NCBI RefSeq assembly: GCF_020085105.1
Contig: NC_058046.1
Span: 3,860,175-3,924,174 of the forward strand
Direction of reading: 5' to 3'
DNA: 64,000 nucleotides
Origin: Siniperca chuatsi
Taxonomy: Eukaryota; Chordata; Actinopteri; Centrarchiformes; Sinipercidae
A model generated the notes under the pieces. The model did not search any database. It saw nothing but the letters and a program-made list of their open reading frames with translations, and was not told the DNA's origin. Shown piece after piece: positions 36,633 through 47,900 of the stretch. The translations under genes were made by a program, and so were the position numbers. The stretch's first letter is position 1. Each line of letters opens with the position of its first letter.

Positions 36633-36941
36633 ATGTCATAGGGTTTGGCTCTATCTGGGGGATACAAGGTTCATAGACGATGGACATAAAAGTAATGGGT
36701 GTGCCCAAAAAACTGACAATGGTCATTTATCACATTCAAAGCATTCCGGGTATCTATGAAGTGTGGGAAAAACCTCAAAGGGCTGCCAGGTACAACTACT
36801 GAGCTTTTCTTTGTTGAAACTATGATCATAGTTGGGAGTTGCCTTTTCACTTGAGTTGATGATGTTTTATGTTATCATTTGTGTACATGGTGAACTTGCC
36901 CTATTGACATTTGAAAAAATGTCGTTTAAAAGCAGATGCTG
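36633..36941 (+). other. FGF5: FGF5 3' UTR (start; end unknown)
   Basis: A+T-rich sequence after the stop. No convincing AATAAA lies within 2 kb. Possible hexamers near 38838 and 40452 would give a UTR of 2-4 kb, which would include the inverted-repeat element that follows. Confidence 0.45.
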
Positions 36942-37844
36942 TTAAAGCTGAAATCCATAACTTTCTGTATATTCTTGGTGAGACATACTGGAAATGATTT
37001 TTGAATTATACATTGAAGACAGAAAAGTCATCCACGTTGTTCTGCTATCTTGCTAGCTGAATGAAAATGTCCTCAACTGACCATGTGGGGTCCTCCGTCA
37101 TTTCCAAATTGGAAAGGGACTGTACAAAAAATATTATGGGGTAAGTGCAGACTAGAAAAGGGGTATGTATTTTTTTTACTGTAAGTTTTTTCTCACCCCA
37201 GAGTTATATTTTATTTCCACAATTTCTTGTGATATATATATTTTTCAAAATTGAAATAGGTGGAACAAAAAGATTGCCATGGGTCATAAATGTGCATTTT
37301 GCCACAAGCAGAAGACAACAATCATGTCTTTTTATCAGGGCTTTATTTTCCTCAGAATAATCAACCATTAGCCAACAGTGGCTCCCACCTTCATTTAAAG
37401 TAGATCTCAGTAGAGATATTAGGGGGGAGCGCTTTGAAATTTTTATTCTAACTCAAGGAGAGGTTCCGAAGACGATATTAATATTGCTGGGGATGCCTTT
37501 GTGTTTTTAAAAAGTGAAAACATTTTTGTACAGTCCCTAAAGTGGTGAAACTATGAACCAAAGTAGAATGGGATGACACAGATTTGTAAAATGGATTTCA
37601 GAGTTATGTCGTGTGTGACTTTTTTTCATAGCACAAGAAAGTGAAAGTGAAAAGTAAAATTAAAAGGAAGACAATTATTTAAAATTTTAAAATACGTATA
37701 AAATGAGGAGGGAAGCACAAAACATTATTGTAAAATTGTACAATTTGAATGCCATTGTCAGCCAGAAAAGTAAAGCAAGCAAGTCGCTACTCAGATCATG
37801 CAGATGACAAAACGTGATAGTTACGTTATGGATTTCAGCTTTAA
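36942..37844. mobile_element. 903-bp element with 20-bp perfect terminal inverted repeats
   Basis: The left end TTAAAGCTGAAATCCATAAC is exactly the reverse complement of 37825-37844. The interior has no transposase-like ORF, so it would be non-autonomous. The ends start with TTAA, but no clear target duplication is seen outside. A similar TTTAAAGCTGCA-type wording is common in fish repeats. Confidence 0.6.
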
Positions 37845-38559
37845 ACACTGAAAAATAATTACATCACAAATATGTATGCTCTCCCTGTTAGTTAAATGAT
37901 AAATAATGTGATACATCTGACTCCAAGGCATATTTTTTTGCCACTTTTGAGAAATGAAAAGCTTTCTCAAACCGGCTTGGAAAATGCTTCAAACATGTCT
38001 CCTGCCTAAACATACACACCGACCAACTGTCCCCTTTCCTAACACCAGATTTGTGATAATCAACATGAAAACGAGGACTGGCTCTCTGGAGACTCCCCCC
38101 TCTTCCTGGACAGCTGTGAGGGATCAAGGAGAAAACTGTCCATCAAAACTATCATCTTAGCAACCGGCTGTCCCCCAAAAAATCCAGAGTCATGACCTCA
38201 TGGCATTCCACCCAGGAGGAGCATGCAACGCCATCACCGCAGGGATAAAGATGCCGAGAAAGAGTGGTCACTTGTTTTGGGGAAGGTTGAAGCTGTAGGT
38301 GTATCAGATGGCAAACAGCCGTGGAATGGCCATGTAGACATCTCTGGGGAGGAAGGCAGGGTTTGGCTGCAAAATACATAGCCTAAGAGCCCGAGTTATA
38401 AATTAAATGCTGTCTTTAATTTAATTGTTTGAATTACTTGAGCTTGGGGTACGTTTTGCAGAAGCGTTCAAAGAAATTCAGTTGGACTATTTCTCAAACT
38501 ACTTTGATCATCACTGACCACTGTGAACCTGTGTATTAACCTATGGGAAAATGTTCCAA

Positions 38560-38985
38560 GTGCAAAATGAACCCAACAGGTGCCGATAAAGCATTGAGTT
38601 TTCGTGTCGGGTTCGGGCCGTATCGTTGCGTAAAGCTACATGCTTGGACTGGATTCAGGTCTGGTCATTTTCTTGTCGTCATTTATTAAGATGTTTCTGT
38701 CTTTCTCTGACTGTGTTAATAATCTGCTCCCATGTGTGCCATGTGTTGCAAGTAGATATGCAATGCCCAGTGGTAAGAGGCAAGAGTGCATCAAATGTGC
38801 TGCATTAGCCTGGTGGGCTAACTGTCAGTAATGGATGAAATAAAGCAAAAATATAGCTTCGGGTCTCAGGCTTGGTCTCAAATTTGGCAGTGCAGTCATT
38901 GTCATTTGGGTCGGGTCTTAAAGATGCGGGTATGACCCGGGTTTGGGTCTCAGTTTTGAGCCTGTGCAGAACTCTACTTAGTGCA
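38560..38985. mobile_element. Probable DNA-transposon-derived repeat
   Basis: GTCGGGTTCGGGC near the left and GGTCGGGTC, then CCTGTGCAGAACTCTACT at the right, are blocks I recognise from a common teleost repeat. The expected mirrored left end is not found, so it is truncated. Confidence 0.35.
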
Positions 38986-39352
38986 CAAACATCCATCAAG
39001 GATGCGTTATAATCCACATGTGTTGTTATAATAGAAAATGTTAGAAAATTGTTAATCTGAATCTTTACCCACATCTGCAAACAAAGACACAAAATGACTA
39101 ACAATCATGGGAGTCAAGTATGAGTTCATAAGAAAATCTACCTATCTTGCAAGACTAAAAATGCCTTGAAAAGACTTCTAGATCTACACCAAAAATAAAT
39201 CTCTTGTTCCTCAGACGGTGGTCTAACTTTCCAGCAAATGTTATTAAAATCTATTAAGACCTGGAGAGATACCCTGCAATGTAACAAGCAAACAAGTTGA
39301 AAACAAAACCTTGCTGGTGAAGATTACAACAAAAGACCGCCATCGTATAGGG

Positions 39353-39437
39353 CAGCGTTTCCCAAACCTCTCCTGGAGTACTCCTTGTGCCGCATGTTTT
39401 ACATCTCTCTACTCCAGGAGAGGTTTGGGAAATGCTG
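39353..39437. mobile_element. 85-bp hairpin miniature element (hAT-like)
   Basis: The first 28 bases (from CAGCGTTTCCCAAACC) are the reverse complement of the last 28 with one mismatch. Only about 29 bases separate them. CAG...CTG ends fit the hAT superfamily. The flanking octamers GTATAGGG and ACACAGGG agree at five of eight, the rest being transitions, so the target duplication is uncertain. Confidence 0.6.
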
Positions 39438-39980
39438 ACACAGGGGAAGACAAAATATCTAAAAGGAGTAAAATGCTTCTATTATAAAGTTATATATATA
39501 TAAGTATATATATATATATGTATACTGTGGCCAAGTGTTTCTGTCCAGGCAAAGTGAAAAGCTACACGCTCTGGGGCACTTAGAAACTAGATATCTTGAT
39601 GCTGTTTTTTAATCATCTTCTGTGCCGACATCATGTTTATGGTCCTCATACACATCCCAAAGAAATATTTTTTGTACCAGAAATTTTTTTATGAAAACTT
39701 ATGTATGAAGAAGAGTTTTTATGTTACATGACTATTAAAAATGAATATATCAGTGGATATTCGTATATGTATTATCATTATTATTAAATGCAGCAAGCGG
39801 TTATACTCTTATGATGCCAAATCTGCTTACTTGAGTAGATTCTGCTCTCTGGTGTATTTATATGTTGGATGAGTTTTAAGAGGCTAGGCTCAGAGGTATT
39901 GTACATCTCACTGAAATCCTAAAGAAGAGGAATCGGTCACAGAAAGAGTCCAGGATCACAGTGGCCGACTAATGAAAGAC

Positions 39981-39982
<2 letters not shown>

Positions 39983-40036
<54 letters not shown>
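39983..40036 (+). repeat. (GT)n microsatellite
   Basis: About 26 uninterrupted GT units. Confidence 0.94.
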
Positions 40037-40038
<2 letters not shown>

Positions 40039-41579
40039 ACAGGACTGTGTTGGCTGATGTTCTCCAAATCCTCTGAGGTCATGACAGTTTTTACTTTAGT
40101 CTAAAACAGGCCCGAGCGCTGATTACTTTCCAACATTCTCCATCTTCTTTATGATATGAGCATGAGTAGGATTCATCCTTCCCTGACACTAATGTTTTAC
40201 CATTTAGCCTCATTAACATTTTGTGTCACTATGTCACAAAAAGAGAATTTTTATTTTATCTTCTCTTCCATGAGGAGGTCAGAGGTCACTTCCCATACTG
40301 GGGGCTAAGCCAGAATATCTTGGCCTCTGCTGCATCAATTTTGATTATGTTTTTATTTTTTTTATCTGTCTTTGGCAAGTCCCCCAACTTTATGGAAGTG
40401 AATATAAAATCACTTGTATTATGGCTGTGATTGCTATCCCTCTTTTTTTTAAATAAAATGCTATAAGTGCTGTCTACATTTGGATTGTAAGAGCACTATG
40501 AGCATATTCGGTGCATTGCAACAGCACAAAATGTGGCCAAAATAGTTTAATAAAACGAGAAAATATGGCCAAAACAACTGCTTCAACAACATTTCAAAAA
40601 CTGTGTATGTACAGCTGTGAAACAAGTTTATATTTGGTATTTAAAATGATATTTTAATGTATACAGGCGTGGTTGACTGAGGATGCATGTTTGTTTTTAG
40701 CACTATCGTGGCTCCACAGTCACACAATTATAATTATTATGCTTACATATATACTTTCTGTTGCCCCTTGAGTCACTCCACTAACGCTTACTTGTTCAAG
40801 AACACCATGGCAATAAAAGAAGAGGAATGTTTCTAATTTATTTTGACCAATTAGATTGCCTCAGAATTAGACGTTAGAGTAACTAGCCCCAAAAAGAATT
40901 ATTGATTGGCTCGAGAGAGAGGCCCAATCAACAGGGGGCCAGCACCACAGCAACTCCTCCAGGGCCTTGAATCCACAGAGGAGTAATTACTTCCTGAGAA
41001 GTTATACATCTTAGAATCACATCCTCCATTACACATGATTTCTTGTTTCCCGGGGAACCTGCGTTGACTCAGCCGTGTCTTCTGTTGTGGCTTTTTTGTC
41101 AAAATAGTCATCTAAATCTTCTAAAATTACCAAAACGTATGTATATTTAGATTCTGTGTGAAACAGTGAACCTGATCTCTGATGTTAAACTAATCCAGTC
41201 GAATGAATGTTTTATCCACTCCTCCCCCTGCTCACCGACTGCTGTGTTTATGCTTAACAACGCTCCACTCGCAGGAGCTAATTAGATGAGGTATTATGTT
41301 TTGCTGCGGCATGAGAGGCAGATTTACATTACATTTCAGCTGGAATTCTAATCCAGACTGCTTAACTATGAGAAAAACAGGAGCAGTAGCCAATAATATT
41401 CCAGTCATCTCAGAGGCATTACGTATTTGTTATGTATATTACAAATATGCTATAGTCAAAGTCAAAGAGTCTCAACAAGTTATGTGAGACTAGCACAAAC
41501 TTTGAAACACAGATAACACGTTGAGGACACAAGTTTTAAAAACAATGCAAGGTTCACAAACTAAAAGAAATTAGAATCT

Positions 41580-41830
41580 TTCTCATTAATCCCTATGACA
41601 AAATTCTGAGAATTGGGAAACAGGAGCGGTATTAGTGAGGTACAGTGGCACACATGGGGATATGGTGAGCTCCGCTGAAAAGCAACATTTTTACCTTTTG
41701 TCTTGTAAATCAGCAGCTTTTTTATACACTATGTAACTTTGGCTGAACAGCAGCCACTGTGGCTACAAGTGCCACTTACAGAATAATGACACATTGAATG
41801 TCCCTTCATTTCCCAAGATTATCTTGAGTC
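41580..41830. repeat. Possible dispersed repeat
   Basis: CACTATGTAACTTTGGCTGA followed by GCCACTGTGGCTACAAG is reminiscent of a common fish repeat end. Weak evidence. Confidence 0.3.
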
Positions 41831-44336
41831 AGATGCTTTAAAGACATCATAACTATGCGTCTGATTGAGAGCGAGTGAAGTGGGACCACTAGCAGGAAGC
41901 AGACATGTCTCCTGGTGAGGTACGATGTGTGTATTTCTTGTTTTACGTGATAAAACCATTGAAAGGTTTAACTGTGACGTGCTAAAAAGTAGCTTAAAAG
42001 GAAGACAAAAAGAAAAGAACTTTGCTAACATTAGTCACCATTACTGGTCACAAGACCAAATATGATTGTAATGACAAAACCCATGAGTGTATTGAATTAA
42101 GGGTCTGTTTTATTGCTTCTGAATTCAGCATGAACAAAGTGTTATTTCCTCTTTTAAAAGTTATGTAGTCTTTTTTCAAAATGTGTGGACAAAAGTATTT
42201 GCCTATTCCTGGCTACACTTTGAAAACACATACTACAGAGTTTAAATTTGGTTTGCTTTTGTGAGAAAAGCATAATAAAATAATGACATTTAACATCTTT
42301 GAGGATCAAAGTTCACTCTTGACCTTGACAAACTGCAAAAATCTTATTTATTGGGTTTGTTGTTAAGCCTTTTTCACAGCAGCCATTTTGACTCGTCAAA
42401 GGAAAAGCACAAGTGTTACTAATAACATTAATAATGGCTCCATTCCATTCAACTGTTCCAGTAAGCCATGACAGACAGTAAACCTGCATGCACAATACCA
42501 GGACTCTGAAACTGAAGCAGCTTATTGGAATTCAGCCATTTTATTATTTACACATGCTCTAGTGTAAAAGCCAGGCTAAATGTCTATAGTAGATACCAAA
42601 GTATAAGAAAAGTATTTTTCTGTTTACTCCTCTCAATGTATAGGCTACTGATTTGTCATTCTCTCTAGGATTGAGACAAAAAAACAGTATAACCATGAAA
42701 AGGAGAAAAAGCAGCAGTACTGTATGAAAATTAGAATTGTGCCGAATGTCGTCTGATCCTGTTGACTGTTATAGAACTGTAAGTAGGCTACTGTATAATT
42801 TTTACCAAAATCCTTTCATTAGAAAATCAGGTAAAAAGAGTCAGAAGAGGAGAGAGAAAGAGTAATCACCATGAAAAAGATTGTTCAACACAGAATAAGA
42901 GCAACAGAAGTTTGGCGTTCATTATTCATACTGGTGTTAAATAATGAAGTGGGACTTTATTTCTAGGTAAGAAGACACTTGGTGACCTCAGAAATGAGAT
43001 GTAGCTTGCGTGACAGTCTTTATTTTAAGTTGAACTTGAAGGAGCAGGTTCCCTTATTAACCAACTTGCATCTCTACTGCTCTGCCCACCAACCCTGCCC
43101 GCCATCTGCCTCCACTTCCTTTTGTCTTATTTTCTGTCTGCGTATGCTCACATTGGCCATAAGTTACATGGCTGCTGCATTGGAGCACATCCATAATAAA
43201 ATATTTAATCATTACCTCACTTTCCATGGACGTCATTGCAGAGCCGTTAAAAGTCATGCTGAATGAGAAAATTTAAACAAAATGATAATAAAAGATGACA
43301 ATAACAGCCAAGAGTCACAGTATTTCTGCAAATGGAGCTGAGAACATTCCCACTAACATTTCATTCTGTATTTTACAGTCAGTAAAGGTGCCAAATAGTG
43401 TAGATTTGCCAGGATGTAGGATTGACATCATGGGACTGGATAACTTTGTCATCTCGTACATTGTTCCAGCTTTAGGCCCAATATGAAGTGGAAAATGAGT
43501 TCAGTGAAGTTTATCAGGTATACAAATATACAGTATTACAGAGGACATGTACTTTTCCAGCTGTGATATAGGGATTAGCTACTTTTAATTTAAATGAGTT
43601 GAAGTCAATGATTTGCCATGTTTACCTTCTTAAGGAAGAGCCACTGTAATGACTCTGCACAAACAAGTTTGGATTAAGCCGCTACAGCAGTGGTTCCCAC
43701 GTGTCACAGACTCTCAAGGCTTTGTCTCTGGAAGTTGGGCCCCTCTTTGTTTCTGGGCCCGGAGTAGAAGTCCTCCCAGGTTCGAGGCAGACTTCTTCGT
43801 GGTCTCCTTGGTCCATCAACCACACCTGACCTGTGACTAATTCAGGCATATACACACCTGTAACAGCAAAACTGTCCAGTCCATCCATCCTTCTGTCACC
43901 ACACAGGGTAACACAAACCTGCTGTGACTCCAATATATGGGGAGAGCTGGGATACCCAGCTCAAAACAAACACATTTCTAGATAAAGTAAATGCCATCAG
44001 AATCAACAATGGTCTGTATGACGTACCGAAATGTCAGTGGTCTGTGGAAGTTAAAATGGGTCCAGAGTGATATGCGATATGTATTTTTAAGGTATGATTT
44101 TACTGTGAAATGTACATTTTTGGCACCAGGATTTCAATTGTGCTGTCAAACTGCAGTGACCAGTGTAAAAAACTTCTGTGTGAATTATTTCTGAAACTAT
44201 TTGAGCCATTGAATGAACAACAGTTCTCTACCATTTTAATAATGTTTTGAAAGTTGTTGTTGTTGTTTTACCCCCCCATGTGAATGTAATGGTCTCTTGC
44301 TGCATTTAGGGGCGTGAGCTTGTTGACTTCCACTTC

Positions 44337-44836
44337 CTGTGATGTGCCGCCAAACAGTGGGTCCGCACCATTACGACGCCGGCGTACGCCTGTGGTGCGC
44401 CGAGTAGGCGGAGTCTGCACACCATTTAAAAGGCGCATAGTCAAGCGTCGAAAGCCTACCTAGACCACATGGCCCATACAGACAGAAACAGGTCAAGGGA
44501 GAGTGATAAGACAGAGAACTGATGAATGTCATTAAGGCTTACATAAGATCATATTGTGACCATTAACGTTACTGTCCATGCTGGCAATTATTTGTCAACT
44601 AGGAAAGCTACCATGGCTTTTGCCCTGCAGGCCGACATTGTTGTTTGTGTTGTCAGGTGACAATTACGTGGTTGCTGCCGCTGGCTGACGGATTACACTC
44701 CATTTAAACAGTTTCCCCGGCCCTTGCCGTTACGTGTTAAGCGGTGCACCGGCGCACTGAAATGGAGCGGACCCAGTATGAAATACAGGTAATACGGTTG
44801 CCATAGCAGCCTTTTTACAACACAGACAGCGTGAAG
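44337..44836 (+). promoter_or_regulatory. CFAP299: CFAP299 promoter region (CpG-dense, TATA-less)
   Basis: CpG-rich pockets at 44365-44480 and 44670-44770 contrast with the flanking A+T-rich DNA. No TATA box lies near the start codon. An RFX-type X-box sits 27 bases before the ATG. Together these suit a ciliary-gene promoter; the exact transcription start is unknown. Confidence 0.5.
44797..44810 (+). promoter_or_regulatory. CFAP299: Candidate RFX X-box
   Basis: The sequence GTTGCCATAGCAGC matches the X-box consensus (GTNRCC, 0-3 bases, RGYAAC) at 11 of 12 specified positions, with a 2-base spacer. X-boxes bind RFX factors, which drive many cilia genes, and are typically close upstream of the start. 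Confidence 0.55.
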
Positions 44837-44944
44837 ATGGAGTACAGCACAGCCGCTCGTTTCCACGACTCAATAACACAGTTTAAAGTCTACGAAGATT
44901 ATCTCGACTCCAAAGTCACGCCAATGGATTTATTTTACTTAAAA
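44837..44944 (+). CDS. CFAP299: CFAP299 exon 1 (coding part)
   Basis: 36 codons ending in phase 0; donor AAAA|GTGAGT at 44944/44945. Encodes MEYSTAARF to DLFYLK. The exon is too short to stand out as an ORF and was found by reading from the promoter. Confidence 0.88.
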
Positions 44945-47900
44945 GTGAGTCACTCTGGTACAAACTATTGACTTTAGCTTTCTGTTCTGTTTTGTACACC
45001 ACGTCAGAACCGCATTAACTAAACTGTCAGTTTAAGGTTATCTTTGCGAATCTGTAGCAGTTCACGGTATTATTAAAACAGAACTTTCGACTTTTCAAAA
45101 TTACTAAGACAACTTCTTCGATTCGGCATGTACTAAGTCTTGCAAGTCGTTCTTAACAATAGAACATCATTTTGGTTCAGATCCGTTGCTTTCAAGACAG
45201 CAACAGCAGCTAGCCAACGTTGTTCTGGTGCAAGAGGATTACGGAGCAAGAAACCCGATTTTACACGTTGACTTTTTTCCTTAATTTATTTGACGTTTAC
45301 TAAGCTAAGTATTTGCCGTATTGAACATTGTATCTTTAAGATGAATACTTTGATTTAGTGGACGTTTTACGAGGTATCCCTCTCTTGCCGGTGAGAAAGG
45401 TAACACACAAAAATCTGAATGGAATCTGGCGTATGGTCCTATAATCAAAACGGCGTAGCGTTATTTAGTGGCTACTTTACCTGTCTGACATGTGGTCACT
45501 TTAAAGTACACAACGCGTTTTTTATAATTCTCGGTGTTTCTCGTTTCCTGACAGTTTTCATTAGCACGCATTAACTTTTGCTGCATTAAAGCAGTGTATC
45601 TGAAGATGCCATGGGGATAGTCTTTGTTGGTGTAGTGTCTGTGGTCGCACGCTAGGTGGCAGTCACACATAAGTTTGGCAGGGGTTTAAACTATGGGTTT
45701 ACCTAGCAGCTACCACCAATCCAATCATTTAAAGTTTAAAGCAGAAGAGACAACAAGAATGTTATTAGATTGTGATCTTTTGTCTTTTGTCAAACATTGA
45801 CATTTGAAAAGACCAAAAGACACCAAGAAGTCTAAGTGAATCCTTGGTCCTATATTGGTGTGAGTGGTACTTTTTAGCAAATTAGCTAGAGTTCACCAAA
45901 AGTCCTAGTTAGGCCCACTTTGACAATATGGTCTCCACTCCTAACCACAATTAGGATTCAAAATCCCAAATGAGGGGATAAGCCGCATGTGATAAGAGAT
46001 TGAGACTACAAGTCCTGAAAAATCTTTAAAAATGATTAAAATTGTCTAGTTTCAAGAATTAAAAAGTCTTAATTATCACTTTTGCAAATGCTGTTATTAC
46101 CGGAAATGTATCCACCATTATGACCAAAACTTCTTGGCCTCCTTCTGTCCTTAAGAGCACTGATTTATTAAAAAAAGGGTGATTCATAGCATCAATAGAG
46201 ACCTTCTTTATATTTATCGTGTTCAGCACTTTGGTCAACTGTGTTTTTTTTAAATGTGCTATATAAATAAATTTGACATTGACATAGATATGTATATATA
46301 TTTTATACATTTTTATATATAGATAGATTTTTTCAGGCTTGGAATTTACATCTTCATGTCAACAGAGGAATTCTGAATCATATTTAAATTTTCTTTGATG
46401 TAGATCTCTTCAAGTTTTTGGTCTTACTGGCATACAAGTATTTCTAAATAGGCTTGAATTTAATCTGCCCAGCAGAAATGGGCAATCCTGCTTTTGCCCA
46501 GCAGATGGCACACTTGCTAATGATATAGTACCTGCTGTAGTGGCCGCTTTGTTTGAACACCTGTGTCCACACAGAGAAGAGAACAGCTCATATCTGACCT
46601 GATAATCAGCTGCAGTCAATCAGTATCAAACTCAGTCACCCCTGTGTGACACAACACAGTCAGCCCAGGTCATCTAACCTGTGCAGTCATGCTTATAAGG
46701 CCTAAGTTCTGATAAATCAGCTAATTATAAACCTATTTTTCCTCGATTATGTTATTCAGGATTTGTCACAAACTATGACTTTAAACTCAGAAAAGTTTTT
46801 ATTATAAAGTCAGTATGGCTTTTGCCAGGATAGATGTAGAGTATTAGTCCAGGTCCTGGTGTGTCGACTGTAAGAAGCAGCTCATTTAAATAGACTTATT
46901 CAATGAGCCTTGAAAATGAAGACAATGATTTTCAGGCCAATTTTAGGACCAGCAAATGTCTTGAGACGCATTTCTGGTGAGCCACATCAAAGTTGAAGGA
47001 AAATATAGCTTTTCCTCTCTGGTGCGGACGCGGGCCCGGCTGCTGGGATTTTGGGTAGGAGGACATGCGGCAGAAGCTTTGATCTGACAAGCCACAGGAT
47101 TTGACAGCAAGATTTGGTTTTTAGATGATGACTTTATGGCTTGGCTTTAGTGACGGCGGGTCTGCAAACGGTGATTGGAATAATGTAGCTAACAATCCCT
47201 GCAGAGGCACTGAGACATGTACGCTCGCGCGCACACACACACACACACTTAGAAAATGAATGGACCGGTAGGCATGAAATCACACTAAACCCATGAAACT
47301 AAACTATATCTGAGCTTGTGGTGTTGCAGAGCAGGCTATCACTTCCACATTTTGGGTAAGGAAGTGAAATAACAATTTTAACCAAATGTCAGAGTGGTGA
47401 GTAAATCCTAAATCTTACTTGCTCGCAAGATTTCAAATTTTATTTGTCAGTACTCAGTGGTTATTGCTGAGCCGGACCCCAATCCAGGAAGTTGCAAAAA
47501 CTGGATATATGCTTCGTCTAAAATAGCCACTGATTAATCAGTTAGTGGATCAACAGAAAATGTATCATTTAAATCATTTGTCAAGCAAATATGCCAAATA
47601 TTCTCTGGTTCCAGCTTCTGAAATGTCAGGATATGCTGTTGTTTCCTGTTTTATATCACTGTAAATGGAATATCTTTAGGTTTTGGACTGTTAGGCGGAC
47701 TAAACTAGCAAAAGGACTTCACCTTGAGCTCAGGGAAATTGTCACCACTCTCTGACATTTAATAATAGCAGAAAGAGTAGTTGCACTCCTAAAGGGGTCT
47801 CCAAGAAGAGTAGTGAAAAAATAAATCACAGCATTCACAGGTTATCCTGCCAAAATTCAAGACTGACAACATCTGACAATCTTAAGCCCTGGCTGCAGGC

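Larger units (their letters stand above)
37845..44336. other. FGF5-CFAP299 intergenic region
   Basis: No protein-coding gene recognised. It holds a fish-type repeat around 38560-38985 (GGGTCGGGTC, CTGTGCAGAACTCTACT), an 85-bp hairpin element, a long (GT)n array, and gene-free, moderately GC stretches at about 40880-41110 and 41230-41430 that could be conserved elements. The FGF5 3' UTR may extend into its left part. Confidence 0.55.

Noticed and set aside
36320..36667. Minus-strand ORFs opposite FGF5 exon 3
   Set aside because: They are antisense to a confidently assigned conserved exon and have no own features.
43686..43940. CAGTGGTTCCCA motif suggesting a hAT-type end
   Set aside because: No matching inverted end was found downstream within several hundred bases.
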